Below, in pieces: positions 1 through 7,690 of a stretch of 64,000 nucleotides of DNA (position 1 is the stretch's first letter; every line of letters begins with the position of its first letter). The translations under genes were made by a program, and so were the position numbers. The notes below the pieces were generated by a model that was not told where the DNA came from, made no database searches, and saw only the letters and a list, made by a program, of their open reading frames with translations. The stretch is taken from the NCBI RefSeq assembly GCF_005503555.1, contig NZ_SCNG01000002.1, forward strand, positions 868,001-932,000, in the 5' to 3' direction. The DNA is from Rudaea sp. 3F27F6 (lineage in GTDB: Bacteria; Pseudomonadota; Gammaproteobacteria; Xanthomonadales; Rhodanobacteraceae).

Positions 1-33
1 GCCGCAAAAGCGCGCGGTCGCGCACAAAACCAT
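1..33 (-). CDS. Possible 5' end of a gene leaving the window
   Basis: An ATG on the minus strand at 33 is preceded by a good Shine-Dalgarno sequence (GGGAG, about seven bases upstream). It opens a frame of eleven codons, beginning MVLCATARFCG, up to the window edge. Nothing can be said about the product. The call rests only on the ribosome binding site and the lack of any other gene in 1-212. If real, the gene is divergent from the metallo-beta-lactamase. Confidence 0.3.
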   Translation of the reverse strand, partial: MVLCATARFCG

Positions 34-212
34 CGTCTTCTCCCTAGATTCGATCGCGAGCGGACTGTGCGGCCGGCGAGCGATTTCGACATGTGCCGAA
101 AGTTAGGCCCCTGCTGCGCACGCCGCCCGGAAGCCGCCACAATTGGGTCTGTTAGCCGCCGCAACAACGCGATAAAAAAACGCTCCCGGACCGCCACTCA
201 AGAAACCCGACG

Positions 213-1127
213 ATGAAACGTTTGCCTCTGCCCCTGATCGCCCTGCTGTCGACCGTCTGCACCGACGCCGCGTTCGCTGCCGACGATCCGCTGACCCGCC
301 CCGTGCCGGCCGACAAACTGTGGACTACCCCGCACGAACCGCAACACATTTACGGCGACACCTACTACGTCGGTTCGGCCGGCCTGAGTTCGGTGTTGAT
401 CCGCACCGACGAAGGCCTGATCCTGATCGACGGAACGCTGCCGCAGTGGGCGCCGCAGATCGAGGCGAACATCGCCAAACTCGGCTTCAAGCTCAAGGAC
501 ATCAAGTACGTGCTCAACTCGCACGCGCACTCCGATCATGCCGGCGGCATCGCCGCGATCGTGCGCGACAGCGGCGCGGTGGCGATCGCGAGTCCGTCCG
601 GCGCCAAGGCGCTGCGCGACGGCCACGTGGTCGCCGACGATCCGCAGGCGTCAGATACCGAGATGGCGAGTTTCCCCGCCGTCGCGCGCGTGCGCGAAAT
701 CGCCGACGGCGAGGTCGTGCGCCTCGGCAAAGCCGCGGTCACCGCGCATTTCACGCCGGGGCACACGCCGGGCAGCACGACCTGGACCTGGACGTCGTGC
801 GAAGGCGCGAAATGCCTCAACATCGTCTACTCGGACAGCATCTCGGCGTTCGCCTCCGACGGCTTCCGTTTCCAGGCCGACGCGACGCACGGCGATCTCA
901 CCGCCTTGTTCCGCAAAAGCATCCAGACCGTCGCCAACCTGCCCTGCGACATTCTGATCTCGACGCATCCCGACGCGTCCGGCACCGACGAGCGCCTGGC
1001 GAAGCTCGCCAAAAAACGCGAGCCGAACCCGATGATCGACGCGGGCGCGTGCCGCCGCTTCGCGGCGAAGTACGACAAGATGCTCGACGAGCGCATTGCC
1101 AAGGAAAACGCGGCGAAGGCGAAATAG
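213..1127 (+). CDS. Subclass B3 metallo-beta-lactamase, secreted
   Basis: A zinc hydrolase of the metallo-beta-lactamase fold, 304 residues, probably periplasmic. Residues 1-22 form a signal peptide (hydrophobic core, cleavage near AFA-AD). The B3 zinc ligands are all visible: HAHSDH at 104-109 (His104, His106, Asp108, His109), His184 in GHTPGSTTW and His252 in STHPDAS. The YSDSIS stretch near 206-211 matches the Ser-containing segment of L1-type enzymes. Known B3 enzymes hydrolyse beta-lactams, often carbapenems; activity and substrate here are inferred from the motifs. The gene is monocistronic and converges on the Anbu gene with a 23-bp gap. Confidence 0.9.
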   Translation: MKRLPLPLIALLSTVCTDAAFAADDPLTRPVPADKLWTTPHEPQHIYGDTYYVGSAGLSSVLIRTDEGLILIDGTLPQWAPQIEANIAKLGFKLKDIKYVLNSHAHSDHAGGIAAIVRDSGAVAIASPSGAKALRDGHVVADDPQASDTEMASFPAVARVREIADGEVVRLGKAAVTAHFTPGHTPGSTTWTWTSCEGAKCLNIVYSDSISAFASDGFRFQADATHGDLTALFRKSIQTVANLPCDILISTHPDASGTDERLAKLAKKREPNPMIDAGACRRFAAKYDKMLDERIAKENAAKAK

Positions 1128-1150
1128 CCGCGGGCCGCGGCGACACGCCG

Positions 1151-1894
1151 TCAGGCAACGACGGCGAGTCTCTGCGGCTCGGGAATGCCGGCGAAAGCTT
1201 GCTTGAGGCCGTCGTTCCAAAGCCGGCCGAGCTCGCGGAAATACGGATCGTTCTCCTCGATGCGATGCTGCCGGCTCGCATCGAAGCTGTCGAGCGGATA
1301 GACGAGCAAGTCGATCGGCAGGCCGACCGAAATATTCGAGCGCATGGTCGAATCGAACGAGACGAGGGTCAGCTTGATCGCGTCGTTGAGCGCGAGATCA
1401 GGCGAAATCACGCGGTCGATCACCGGCTTGCCGTACTTGGTCTCGCCGTTCTGGAAGAACGGCGCTTCGTCGGACGACTCGATGAAATTGCCTTCGGAAT
1501 AGACCAGGAACAGACGCAACCGCTCGCCGGCGACCTGGCCACCAACGATGAAGCTCGCCGACGCGTCGATGTTCTGCGCACGCAGATATTCGCCTTCGCG
1601 CTGGCGCGTGTCGCGCAAGGCATTGCCGAACAGCTCGGCGACATCGTAGAGCGAGCGCACCGAATAAATGTTCGGCTTGTCCGGCGATTCCAGCGCCACG
1701 CGCTCGATCTGGTTGATCGCTCCCTGCGAGATCGAAAGGTTGCCCGCGGACAGCGCGACGATCACGCGGTCGCCCTGGCGGGAAAACACATGCAGCTTGT
1801 CGACGCGGGAAATATTGTCGACGCCGGCATTGGTGCGCGTATCGGACGCAAACACCATACCGGCACCGAGCTTCATCGCAACACAGTAGGTCAT
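1151..1894 (-). CDS. Anbu, proteasome-type peptidase
   Basis: A homologue of HslV/proteasome beta subunits (Ntn hydrolase fold), 247 residues. I chose the ATG at 1894 because it gives MTYCVAMKLGAG, which places Thr2 as the N-terminal nucleophile after Met removal, and because SDTRTNAGVDNIS follows as in the Anbu family. The longer frame to 1951 starts inside a dispersed repeat and is unlikely. It is last in a minus-strand cluster with the ATP-grasp and alpha-E genes (3176-4603, 2084-3046), its usual partners. The family is thought to form ring or helical assemblies; the substrate is unknown. Confidence 0.92.
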   Translation of the reverse strand: MTYCVAMKLGAGMVFASDTRTNAGVDNISRVDKLHVFSRQGDRVIVALSAGNLSISQGAINQIERVALESPDKPNIYSVRSLYDVAELFGNALRDTRQREGEYLRAQNIDASASFIVGGQVAGERLRLFLVYSEGNFIESSDEAPFFQNGETKYGKPVIDRVISPDLALNDAIKLTLVSFDSTMRSNISVGLPIDLLVYPLDSFDASRQHRIEENDPYFRELGRLWNDGLKQAFAGIPEPQRLAVVA

Positions 1895-1934
1895 TGGCAA
1901 TCGGGTGACGAAGATTTTGTTTGGAGCGGATTTT

Positions 1935-2078
1935 ATCTTTCCTTCGCCCATCGGGAGAAGGTGGTGCGCGGCGCCGGATGAAGGACAGGTATCTCAACTA
2001 TTCGAGGAGCTTGAGAATTTGCAACGTTTTCCCCCTATCCGCCCTTTGGGCACCGCACCCCCACGAGAGAGGGGAAGC
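1935..2078. repeat. 144-bp composite palindromic repeat, copy 1
   Basis: A noncoding element between the alpha-E and Anbu genes. Its ends carry a CTTCGCCCATCGGGAGAAGG hairpin-type arm followed by GCGCCGGATGAAGG on one side, and a GCGGAT/GGTGCC arm in reverse orientation on the other. The reverse complement aligns along its length with 17515-17658, including the centre, so these are two copies of one element in opposite orientation. It has no coding capacity. It resembles REP/MITE-type elements. Confidence 0.75.
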
Positions 2079-2083
2079 AAGGA

Positions 2084-3046
2084 CTACTTCACTGCCTCCG
2101 GGGTCAGCAGGAAGTGCCGGTCGATTTGCCGGGCGAGCTCGAACAGCCGCGTCATCACGCGCCGCAGCCAGCCTTCCATGCCGGCCGCGAACAGATCGTC
2201 GATGCGGCCGTAGCGCGTCTCCGCCATCAGTGCGCCGGCCTGGCGCACGACCTCGTGGTTGCCGGGCCCGGCGAGCGCGGCGAGAGTGCGATGCACCGTC
2301 ACCGTGCAGGTTGCGAGCGAACGCGGTGAATCCGGATTCAGAATCATCAGCTCGGCGACACGCTCGGGCAGGATCGTCTCGCGATAGCGACGGCGGTACA
2401 TTTCCATCGCCGACAGCGCGTTGAGCAGTGCGCTCCACTGGTAATAGCCGAGCGCCGAACGCGCATCGCCCGCCTCGCTCTCGGCCTGCGAGTACTTCAC
2501 GTCCATCAGGCGCACGCACCAGTCGGCGCGTTCGAGAAAGGTGCCGAGGCGCAGAAAATGATACGGATCGTCGCGGCCGAGCGTGCCGATCGTGACGCCG
2601 CGGAACGACGCCGAACGTGTCTTCACCCATTCGATGAAGCGCGGCAGGCCTTCGTCCTCGAAGCGCTGCTGGCCGATCTGGCGCATCTCGATCCACGACG
2701 TGTTGAGATCCTCGTACATCTCCAGCGTCACCGCGCCGCGCTGCGCACGCGCCGACTCGCGCGCGGCGCGGATACAGGAATAAATCGAGGACGGATTCGC
2801 CGGATCGAGGCACAGATAGCGCAGCACTTTGTGCGCGACGACCGGCCCGTTCAGGCGCGAATACGCCTGCACGGTGCCGAGCGCGTCGAGCGCGCGGCGC
2901 CAGGCGCCGGCTTCGTGGCGCGCAGGATCGAGACGCTCGGGCAGCAGCGCGATGCGCTGACTCACGTCGACCAGGCGCGCGGTGTTCTCGGCGCGCTCGA
3001 TGTGGCGGGCGGTCCAGTACAAGTCGTTCGCGGTACGACAAAGCAT
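2084..3046 (-). CDS. Alpha-E domain protein of the Anbu cluster
   Basis: A mostly helical protein of 320 residues. The N-terminus MLCRTANDLYWTARHIERAE is the hallmark of the alpha-E domain family (DUF403), found next to circularly permuted ATP-grasp proteins, transglutaminases and Anbu peptidases. In this family the job is probably to assist an ATP-grasp peptide ligase; this is inference from genomic association, and no enzyme activity is evident from the sequence. It lies between the ATP-grasp and Anbu genes on the same strand. A repeat pair separates it from the first and a composite repeat from the second. Confidence 0.9.
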   Translation of the reverse strand: MLCRTANDLYWTARHIERAENTARLVDVSQRIALLPERLDPARHEAGAWRRALDALGTVQAYSRLNGPVVAHKVLRYLCLDPANPSSIYSCIRAARESARAQRGAVTLEMYEDLNTSWIEMRQIGQQRFEDEGLPRFIEWVKTRSASFRGVTIGTLGRDDPYHFLRLGTFLERADWCVRLMDVKYSQAESEAGDARSALGYYQWSALLNALSAMEMYRRRYRETILPERVAELMILNPDSPRSLATCTVTVHRTLAALAGPGNHEVVRQAGALMAETRYGRIDDLFAAGMEGWLRRVMTRLFELARQIDRHFLLTPEAVK

Positions 3047-3056
3047 TCGCCTACTC

Positions 3057-3152
3057 CGTCATTCCGGCGCACGCCGGAATCCATTTTGATCCCGGTTCGA
3101 TGCGAGCGGCAGTAAGGGAAGACACTGGATTCCGGCTTGCGCCGGAACGACG
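3057..3152. repeat. Inverted pair of REP-like palindromes
   Basis: Two palindromes in inverted orientation: TTCCGGCGCACGCCGGAA at 3062-3079 and TTCCGGCTTGCGCCGGAA at 3130-3147. The outer 27-base arms (3057-3083 and 3126-3152) match at about 25 positions. This is the CGTCATTCCGGCG...CCGGAATCCA repeat type common in proteobacterial intergenic regions. It separates the ATP-grasp and alpha-E genes and could act on transcript stability or transcription. Confidence 0.8.
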
Positions 3153-3175
3153 GCATAAACAAACGCCGCTGCGTG

Positions 3176-4603
3176 TCATTCTTCCAACACCCACGTGTCT
3201 TTGGTGCCGCCGCCTTGCGACGAATTGACCACGAGCGAGCCTTCGGCGAGCGCGACGCGCGTCAATCCGCCCGGCACGATATGGATCTCCTTGCCGCTGA
3301 GCACGTACGGGCGGAAATCGACGTGCCGCGGCGCGAGGCCGCTGGCGACGTAGGTCGGGCACGAGGACAGCGCCAGGGTCGGCTGGGCGATGTACTTCGA
3401 CGGCTCGGCGAGGATGCGTTCGCGGAACGCGGCGATCTGCGCCTTGCTCGCCGCCGGGCCGACCAGCATGCCGTAGCCGCCAGCGCCGTGGACTTCTTTG
3501 ACCACAAGTTCGGGCAGATGGTCGAGCGCATAGCTCAGATCTTCGCGGTCGCGCAATTTATACGTTTGCACATTGTATAAAATCGGTTCTTCGCCGAGAT
3601 AGAAGCGGATCATGTCGGGAACGTAGGGATAGACCGACTTGTCGTCGGCGATGCCCGCGCCGATCGCGTTGGCGAGAGTGACGCGGCCCGCGCGGTAGGC
3701 GGCGAAGATGCCCGGCACGCCGAGCATCGAGTCCGGCTTGAACACGGTCGGATCGAGATAATCGTCGTTGATGCGCCGATAGATCACGTGCACGCGCTGC
3801 GGCCCCTGGGTCGTGCGCATGTACACGGTGTCGTCGCGCACGAACAGGTCCTGGCCTTCGACCAGTTCGACGCCCATCTGCTGAGCGAGGAAGGCGTGCT
3901 CGAAGTAGGCCGAGTTGTGGAAGCCCGGGGTCAGCACGGCGACGGTCGGCTCGTCCACGGCATCGGGTGCCACCGAGCGCAGCACATCGAGCAGGCGGTC
4001 GGGATAGTGCTCGACCGGGGCGACCGAATGCATCGCGAACAATTCCGGGAACAGACGCATCATCATGCGTCGGTTCTCGATCATGTAGGACACGCCCGAC
4101 GGCACGCGCAGATTGTCTTCGAGCACGTAGTACTCGCCGCGCCCCGCGCGCACGATGTCGACGCCGGAGATATGCGAATAGATGCCGCCCGGCACGTCCA
4201 TGCCGCGCATGACCGGCTTGTACTCGGCGTTATGCAGGATCAGATCGCTCGGCACCTTGCCCGCGGCGAGGATTTCCTGGTCGTGGTAGACATCGTGGAG
4301 AAACAGATTGAGCGCTTTGACACGTTGGCGCAGGCCCGCGTCGAGCATCTTCCATTCGTCGCGCGGGATGATGCGCGGCACGATGTCGAACGGAATCAGC
4401 CGTTCGGCGCCTTCCTTCTCGCCGTAGACAGCGAAGGTGATGCCGACGCGGTGGAACAGCACTTCGGCCTCGCGCCGCTTCTGTTCCAGCCGGCCCGAAG
4501 GCATGGCTTTGAGCCAGTGATCGAAATTCCCGTAGTGCGGCCGCGCCGCACCGTTCGCTTCGGGCCCGATGTTGTCGAACATCTCGTCGTAGCTGACCGG
4601 CAT
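3176..4603 (-). CDS. Circularly permuted ATP-grasp protein of the Anbu cluster
   Basis: A 475-residue protein of the circularly permuted type 2 ATP-grasp family (DUF404/407). Diagnostic stretches are MFDNIG near the N-terminus, VLEDNLRVPSGVSYM around 160-175 and the Gly-rich EVHGAGGYGML near 378. The C-terminus ends in NSSQGGGTKDTWV, typical of the family. The domain is expected to form an amide or peptide bond using ATP; the real substrate is not known. It is the first gene of the cluster that continues with alpha-E and Anbu. The O-methyltransferase gene lies 116 bp upstream on the same strand. Confidence 0.92.
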   Translation of the reverse strand: MPVSYDEMFDNIGPEANGAARPHYGNFDHWLKAMPSGRLEQKRREAEVLFHRVGITFAVYGEKEGAERLIPFDIVPRIIPRDEWKMLDAGLRQRVKALNLFLHDVYHDQEILAAGKVPSDLILHNAEYKPVMRGMDVPGGIYSHISGVDIVRAGRGEYYVLEDNLRVPSGVSYMIENRRMMMRLFPELFAMHSVAPVEHYPDRLLDVLRSVAPDAVDEPTVAVLTPGFHNSAYFEHAFLAQQMGVELVEGQDLFVRDDTVYMRTTQGPQRVHVIYRRINDDYLDPTVFKPDSMLGVPGIFAAYRAGRVTLANAIGAGIADDKSVYPYVPDMIRFYLGEEPILYNVQTYKLRDREDLSYALDHLPELVVKEVHGAGGYGMLVGPAASKAQIAAFRERILAEPSKYIAQPTLALSSCPTYVASGLAPRHVDFRPYVLSGKEIHIVPGGLTRVALAEGSLVVNSSQGGGTKDTWVLEE

Positions 4604-4719
4604 GCGTCTCCCTGCGGTGCATGGACCCCATCAGCCTCGCCCGTAAAACGAGACACGGAGCACGTACCGCACTGCAGCAAACTATTCGCCGCGCGTCAAG
4701 CGGCAAATGCGTCCGGCGC

Positions 4720-5406
4720 TCAGGCCGGATCGACTTGCGTGCGTACCGACAGTTCGGTGCCGCCTTTCATCGGCAGGCTCATCGAACGGAAGCCGTTGGC
4801 CGGATCGCGGATCCAGGCGAGATAGTCCGGCTCGGCATTGTCGTTGAGCGCGATCGCCCCACCCTGCATCTGCGGCGCGATCAGGCGCATCACCTGCAGC
4901 GCGAGCGACGGTCCTTCACCGAGCGGCCAGCCGTCAATCAGGGCGAAATCGACATCGCCGCCGAGATCGCGCAGGGTTTCGCGCGCGTCGCCTTCGCGGA
5001 TCTCGACGTAGTCGGACAAGCCGGCCTCGACCAGATTGTGCCGGGCCACGGCGATCTTCTCCGGCACGATCTCCGAACCGATCACCTTGCCGCCGCCGTT
5101 GTCGCGCATCGCCGCAGCGAAATACAGCGTCGACAGGCCGATCGACGTGGCGAACTCGACCACGCGCTTGGCGCGCAGCGAGCGGCACAGCAGATAAATC
5201 AATTCACCCTGGTCGGGATGGATCGAAAAGCCGTATTCCGCATAGGCATGCGGATCGCGGTCGCTGCTGTGGTTCGGCCCGCCGTTCGACGGACGCCGAT
5301 AAGCGGCCTTCATGCGCGCGATTACCGCTTCGATGCGCGCATCCTGCAGCGCGCTCGGTGCCGGAGGCGGCGTATCGACGCCGCCGGCGAGATTGAGGAT
5401 GGCCAT
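4720..5406 (-). CDS. Class I SAM-dependent O-methyltransferase
   Basis: A 228-residue methyltransferase of the O-methyltransferase (COMT/CCoAOMT-like) group. It has the SAM-binding motif VVEFATSIGLSTLYFAAA near residues 82-99 and FALIDGWP near 155, where the Asp-Gly replaces the acidic post-motif of the family. The ATG at 5406 overlaps the TAA of the upstream PadR gene by one base (TAATG), so translation is probably coupled. The partnership with PadR suggests that its expression is governed by the same signal; the acceptor substrate is unknown. Confidence 0.85.
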   Translation of the reverse strand: MAILNLAGGVDTPPPAPSALQDARIEAVIARMKAAYRRPSNGGPNHSSDRDPHAYAEYGFSIHPDQGELIYLLCRSLRAKRVVEFATSIGLSTLYFAAAMRDNGGGKVIGSEIVPEKIAVARHNLVEAGLSDYVEIREGDARETLRDLGGDVDFALIDGWPLGEGPSLALQVMRLIAPQMQGGAIALNDNAEPDYLAWIRDPANGFRSMSLPMKGGTELSVRTQVDPA

Positions 5407-6068
5407 TATTCGTCTCCGCGGATTTCGGCCGCCGCGCGGCGCAGGATCTCGGCGATGCGCTTGGCCTCTTTGGGACCAGCGTGGCGCTTGTCGCGCAGCG
5501 CGGACTTGAGTTCGCGGCGTGCGAGCCAGGCGTCGCGCCAGATGCCGCCGCGCTGATCCTCGTCGTCGTCGGGGCCGGAAAAGGCCTCGCGCACGCGGCC
5601 CATTCTGCGGCCGATCAGTTCGAGTTGCTCGAGCATCGCGTCGGCCGCTTCGCGGTGATCGTCGAGATACTTGCGGCCTTCGTCGGTGATCGCATACAGC
5701 TTCTTCGCGCCGTCGGCGGTGACGCTGGCGTAGCCGACCTCTTCGAGCCAGGTCAGCGCCGGATAGACCATGCCGGGACTCGGCACGTAGAAGCCGCCCG
5801 AGCGCTCTTCGAGCGCCTTGATCAGCTCGTAGCCGTGGCTCGGACGATCGGCAAGCAGGGCGAGCAGAACCAGTTGCAGCTCGCCCGAAGCGAGCTTGCG
5901 CCCGGTGCGGAAGCCGCCGCCGCCAAAGCCCGGACCGCCGAAGAAACCGGCGCCGAAATGGCCGAAACCGCGGCCGTGGCGGCCGCGGCCGATACATAGG
6001 GCCTCACCGAAGTCTTCAGCGAAGCGATGCAGTTTGTCGTGGAAACGATGATGGAAATAGTGGTGCAT
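5406..6068 (-). CDS. PadR regulator with His/Gly-rich N-terminus, YqjI-like
   Basis: A transcriptional repressor of 220 residues. The first ~50 residues are His- and Gly-rich (MHHYFHHRFHDKLHRF, then a run of GFGG), which could bind a metal. Residues from about 58 form the PadR winged helix (SHGYELIKALEE, PSPGMVYPALTWLEE), and the C-terminal half is a dimerising helical segment. Both the helix sequence and the His-rich extension resemble E. coli YqjI, a nickel-responsive PadR repressor of a ferric reductase gene. Metal sensing here is therefore an inference. It is divergent from an MFS pump, with a perfect palindrome in between. Confidence 0.88.
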   Translation of the reverse strand: MHHYFHHRFHDKLHRFAEDFGEALCIGRGRHGRGFGHFGAGFFGGPGFGGGGFRTGRKLASGELQLVLLALLADRPSHGYELIKALEERSGGFYVPSPGMVYPALTWLEEVGYASVTADGAKKLYAITDEGRKYLDDHREAADAMLEQLELIGRRMGRVREAFSGPDDDEDQRGGIWRDAWLARRELKSALRDKRHAGPKEAKRIAEILRRAAAEIRGDE

Positions 6069-6093
6069 TGAGATTCTCCGTATTATCGACAGC

Positions 6094-6109
6094 TATATCG
6101 TAAGATATA
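6094..6109. promoter_or_regulatory. Palindromic operator candidate for the PadR regulator
   Basis: The sequence TATATCGTAAGATATA is a perfect inverted repeat (6-bp arms, 4-bp spacer) 26 bp upstream of the padR-like ATG. It lies in the short AT-rich gap before the divergent MFS gene. PadR proteins typically bind such ATAT...ATAT palindromes. The position suits autoregulation together with control of the transporter. Confidence 0.6.
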
Positions 6110-6176
6110 TTTCCAAGATGTCAACAACCCTATGACAAAACCCCCTTCGGCGCCGTCTCGTGCGAGAATAGGCGAC

Positions 6177-7586
6177 ATGGATCAACCGAGCCCGCCCGCC
6201 GCCGTCGAATCCCCTGCCCTCGACGCGCGCGCCAAGCGCACCCTGCTCTGGCTAATCGCGTTCTCGTTCTTCATGCAGATGCTCGACTCGACGATCGTCA
6301 ATACGGCGGCGCCGAGCATCGCCGACGCCCTGCGCGTGTCGCCGCTGTCGATCAAGACTGCCCTGATCAGCTACACCCTGAGCCTCGCCGTGTTCATTCC
6401 GCTGAGCTCGTGGATGGCCGACCGCTACGGCACGCGCCGGGTGTTCTGGGCGGCGATCGCGATCTTCACCGCGAGCTCGCTCGCCTGCGGCCTTGCGCAG
6501 AATCTGCCGATGCTCGTCATCGCACGCGTCGTCCAGGGTTTCGGCGGCGCGATGATGATGCCGGTCGGGCGCCTGGCGATCCTGCGCAGCTTTCCCAAAG
6601 CCGAATTCGTAGGCGCGATGGCATTCGCAACGATACCGGGCTTGATCGGCCCGGCGATCGGCCCGCTGCTCGGGGGCCTGTTCTCGACCTACCTGTCGTG
6701 GCGCATGATCTTCTTCGTCAACCTGCCGTTCGGTCTGATCGGCTTGTGGATGACCCTGCGGCACATGCCCGACTACCGCGCGGCCACGCCGGTGCCGCTC
6801 GATCTCGCCGGCTTCGTGCTGTTCGGCCTCGGCGTCGGCGGCGTGTCCTGGGCGCTGGAACAGGTGATCGAGGCGAACTATCTGCAGACCGCCCTGATCG
6901 GCGTGCCCGCGATCGTGCTGCTCGTCGTCTATGCGATGCGCAGCCTGCGCATTGCGTATCCGATCGTCGACCTGAACCTGCTGCGCGTGCCGAGCTTCCG
7001 CATCGGCGTCAACGGCAGCTTCACCACGCGGCTCGGCGTCGGCGGCGTCTACTTTCTGTTGACCCTGCTGTTCCAGGTCGGCTTCGGCTACTCGCCGGTG
7101 ATGGCGGGCTTGCTGCAGACGCCACAGGCGCTGGCGATGCTGTCGACGCGGTTCTTCGTCGCCTCGATCATCCGCCACCTCGGTTACCGTCGCGTGCTGA
7201 TCGTCAACACCGCGCTCGCCGGGTTGATGATCCTGTCGTTCGCGACGTTCTCGGCCGACACGCCGATCTGGCGCATCTGCACTCAGGTATTCGTGTTCGG
7301 CGCGGTGATGTCGATCCAGTACACCGCGGTCAACACGCTCGGCTTCGTCGACCTCGTCCCGGCGCAGGCGAGCATGGGCTCGTCGATGTCGAGCACGGCG
7401 CAGAACCTGTCGATCAGCTTCGGCGTCGCCTTCGGCTCGCTGCTGATGGCCTGGTTCCTGCCGGCGGACGCCGCGCGCGGCGAGCACTACATCGGCGCGT
7501 TCCGCGCGACCGTGACCGTGCTCGGCATCGTCACGATGCTGTCGTCAGCGGTGTTCTACCGCGTGCCGCGTTCGGCGGCGGCGTGA
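6177..7586 (+). CDS. MFS drug-type efflux transporter (DHA2 family)
   Basis: A 469-residue inner-membrane transporter of the EmrB/QacA-like DHA2 group, expected to have 14 membrane segments. Visible family motifs are MLDSTIVNTAAPSIA in the first helix (motif D1), WMADRYGTRRVFW (motif A) and RVVQGFGGAMMMPVGR (motif B), followed by the GLIGPAIGPLLGG antiporter motif. I chose the ATG at 6177 because the family usually starts shortly before the first helix; an in-frame ATG at 6132 would add 15 residues and crowd the promoter. It probably exports a toxic compound under control of the divergent PadR protein. Confidence 0.88.
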   Translation: MDQPSPPAAVESPALDARAKRTLLWLIAFSFFMQMLDSTIVNTAAPSIADALRVSPLSIKTALISYTLSLAVFIPLSSWMADRYGTRRVFWAAIAIFTASSLACGLAQNLPMLVIARVVQGFGGAMMMPVGRLAILRSFPKAEFVGAMAFATIPGLIGPAIGPLLGGLFSTYLSWRMIFFVNLPFGLIGLWMTLRHMPDYRAATPVPLDLAGFVLFGLGVGGVSWALEQVIEANYLQTALIGVPAIVLLVVYAMRSLRIAYPIVDLNLLRVPSFRIGVNGSFTTRLGVGGVYFLLTLLFQVGFGYSPVMAGLLQTPQALAMLSTRFFVASIIRHLGYRRVLIVNTALAGLMILSFATFSADTPIWRICTQVFVFGAVMSIQYTAVNTLGFVDLVPAQASMGSSMSSTAQNLSISFGVAFGSLLMAWFLPADAARGEHYIGAFRATVTVLGIVTMLSSAVFYRVPRSAAA

Positions 7587-7690
7587 TCATCCGTTGAGTG
7601 TGCCGCACGGAATGAAAATCTGAAGCGACGCAGACGTCGGCGTATATCATTTCGTTTTTTCCGTATGCGAGCGGCCAGGGACAGAGCGAC

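Noticed and set aside
1128-1150. GC-rich palindrome CCGCGGGCCGCGG between the metallo-beta-lactamase and Anbu genes as a terminator
   Set aside because: No T-run follows on either strand and the arms are very short; not convincing.
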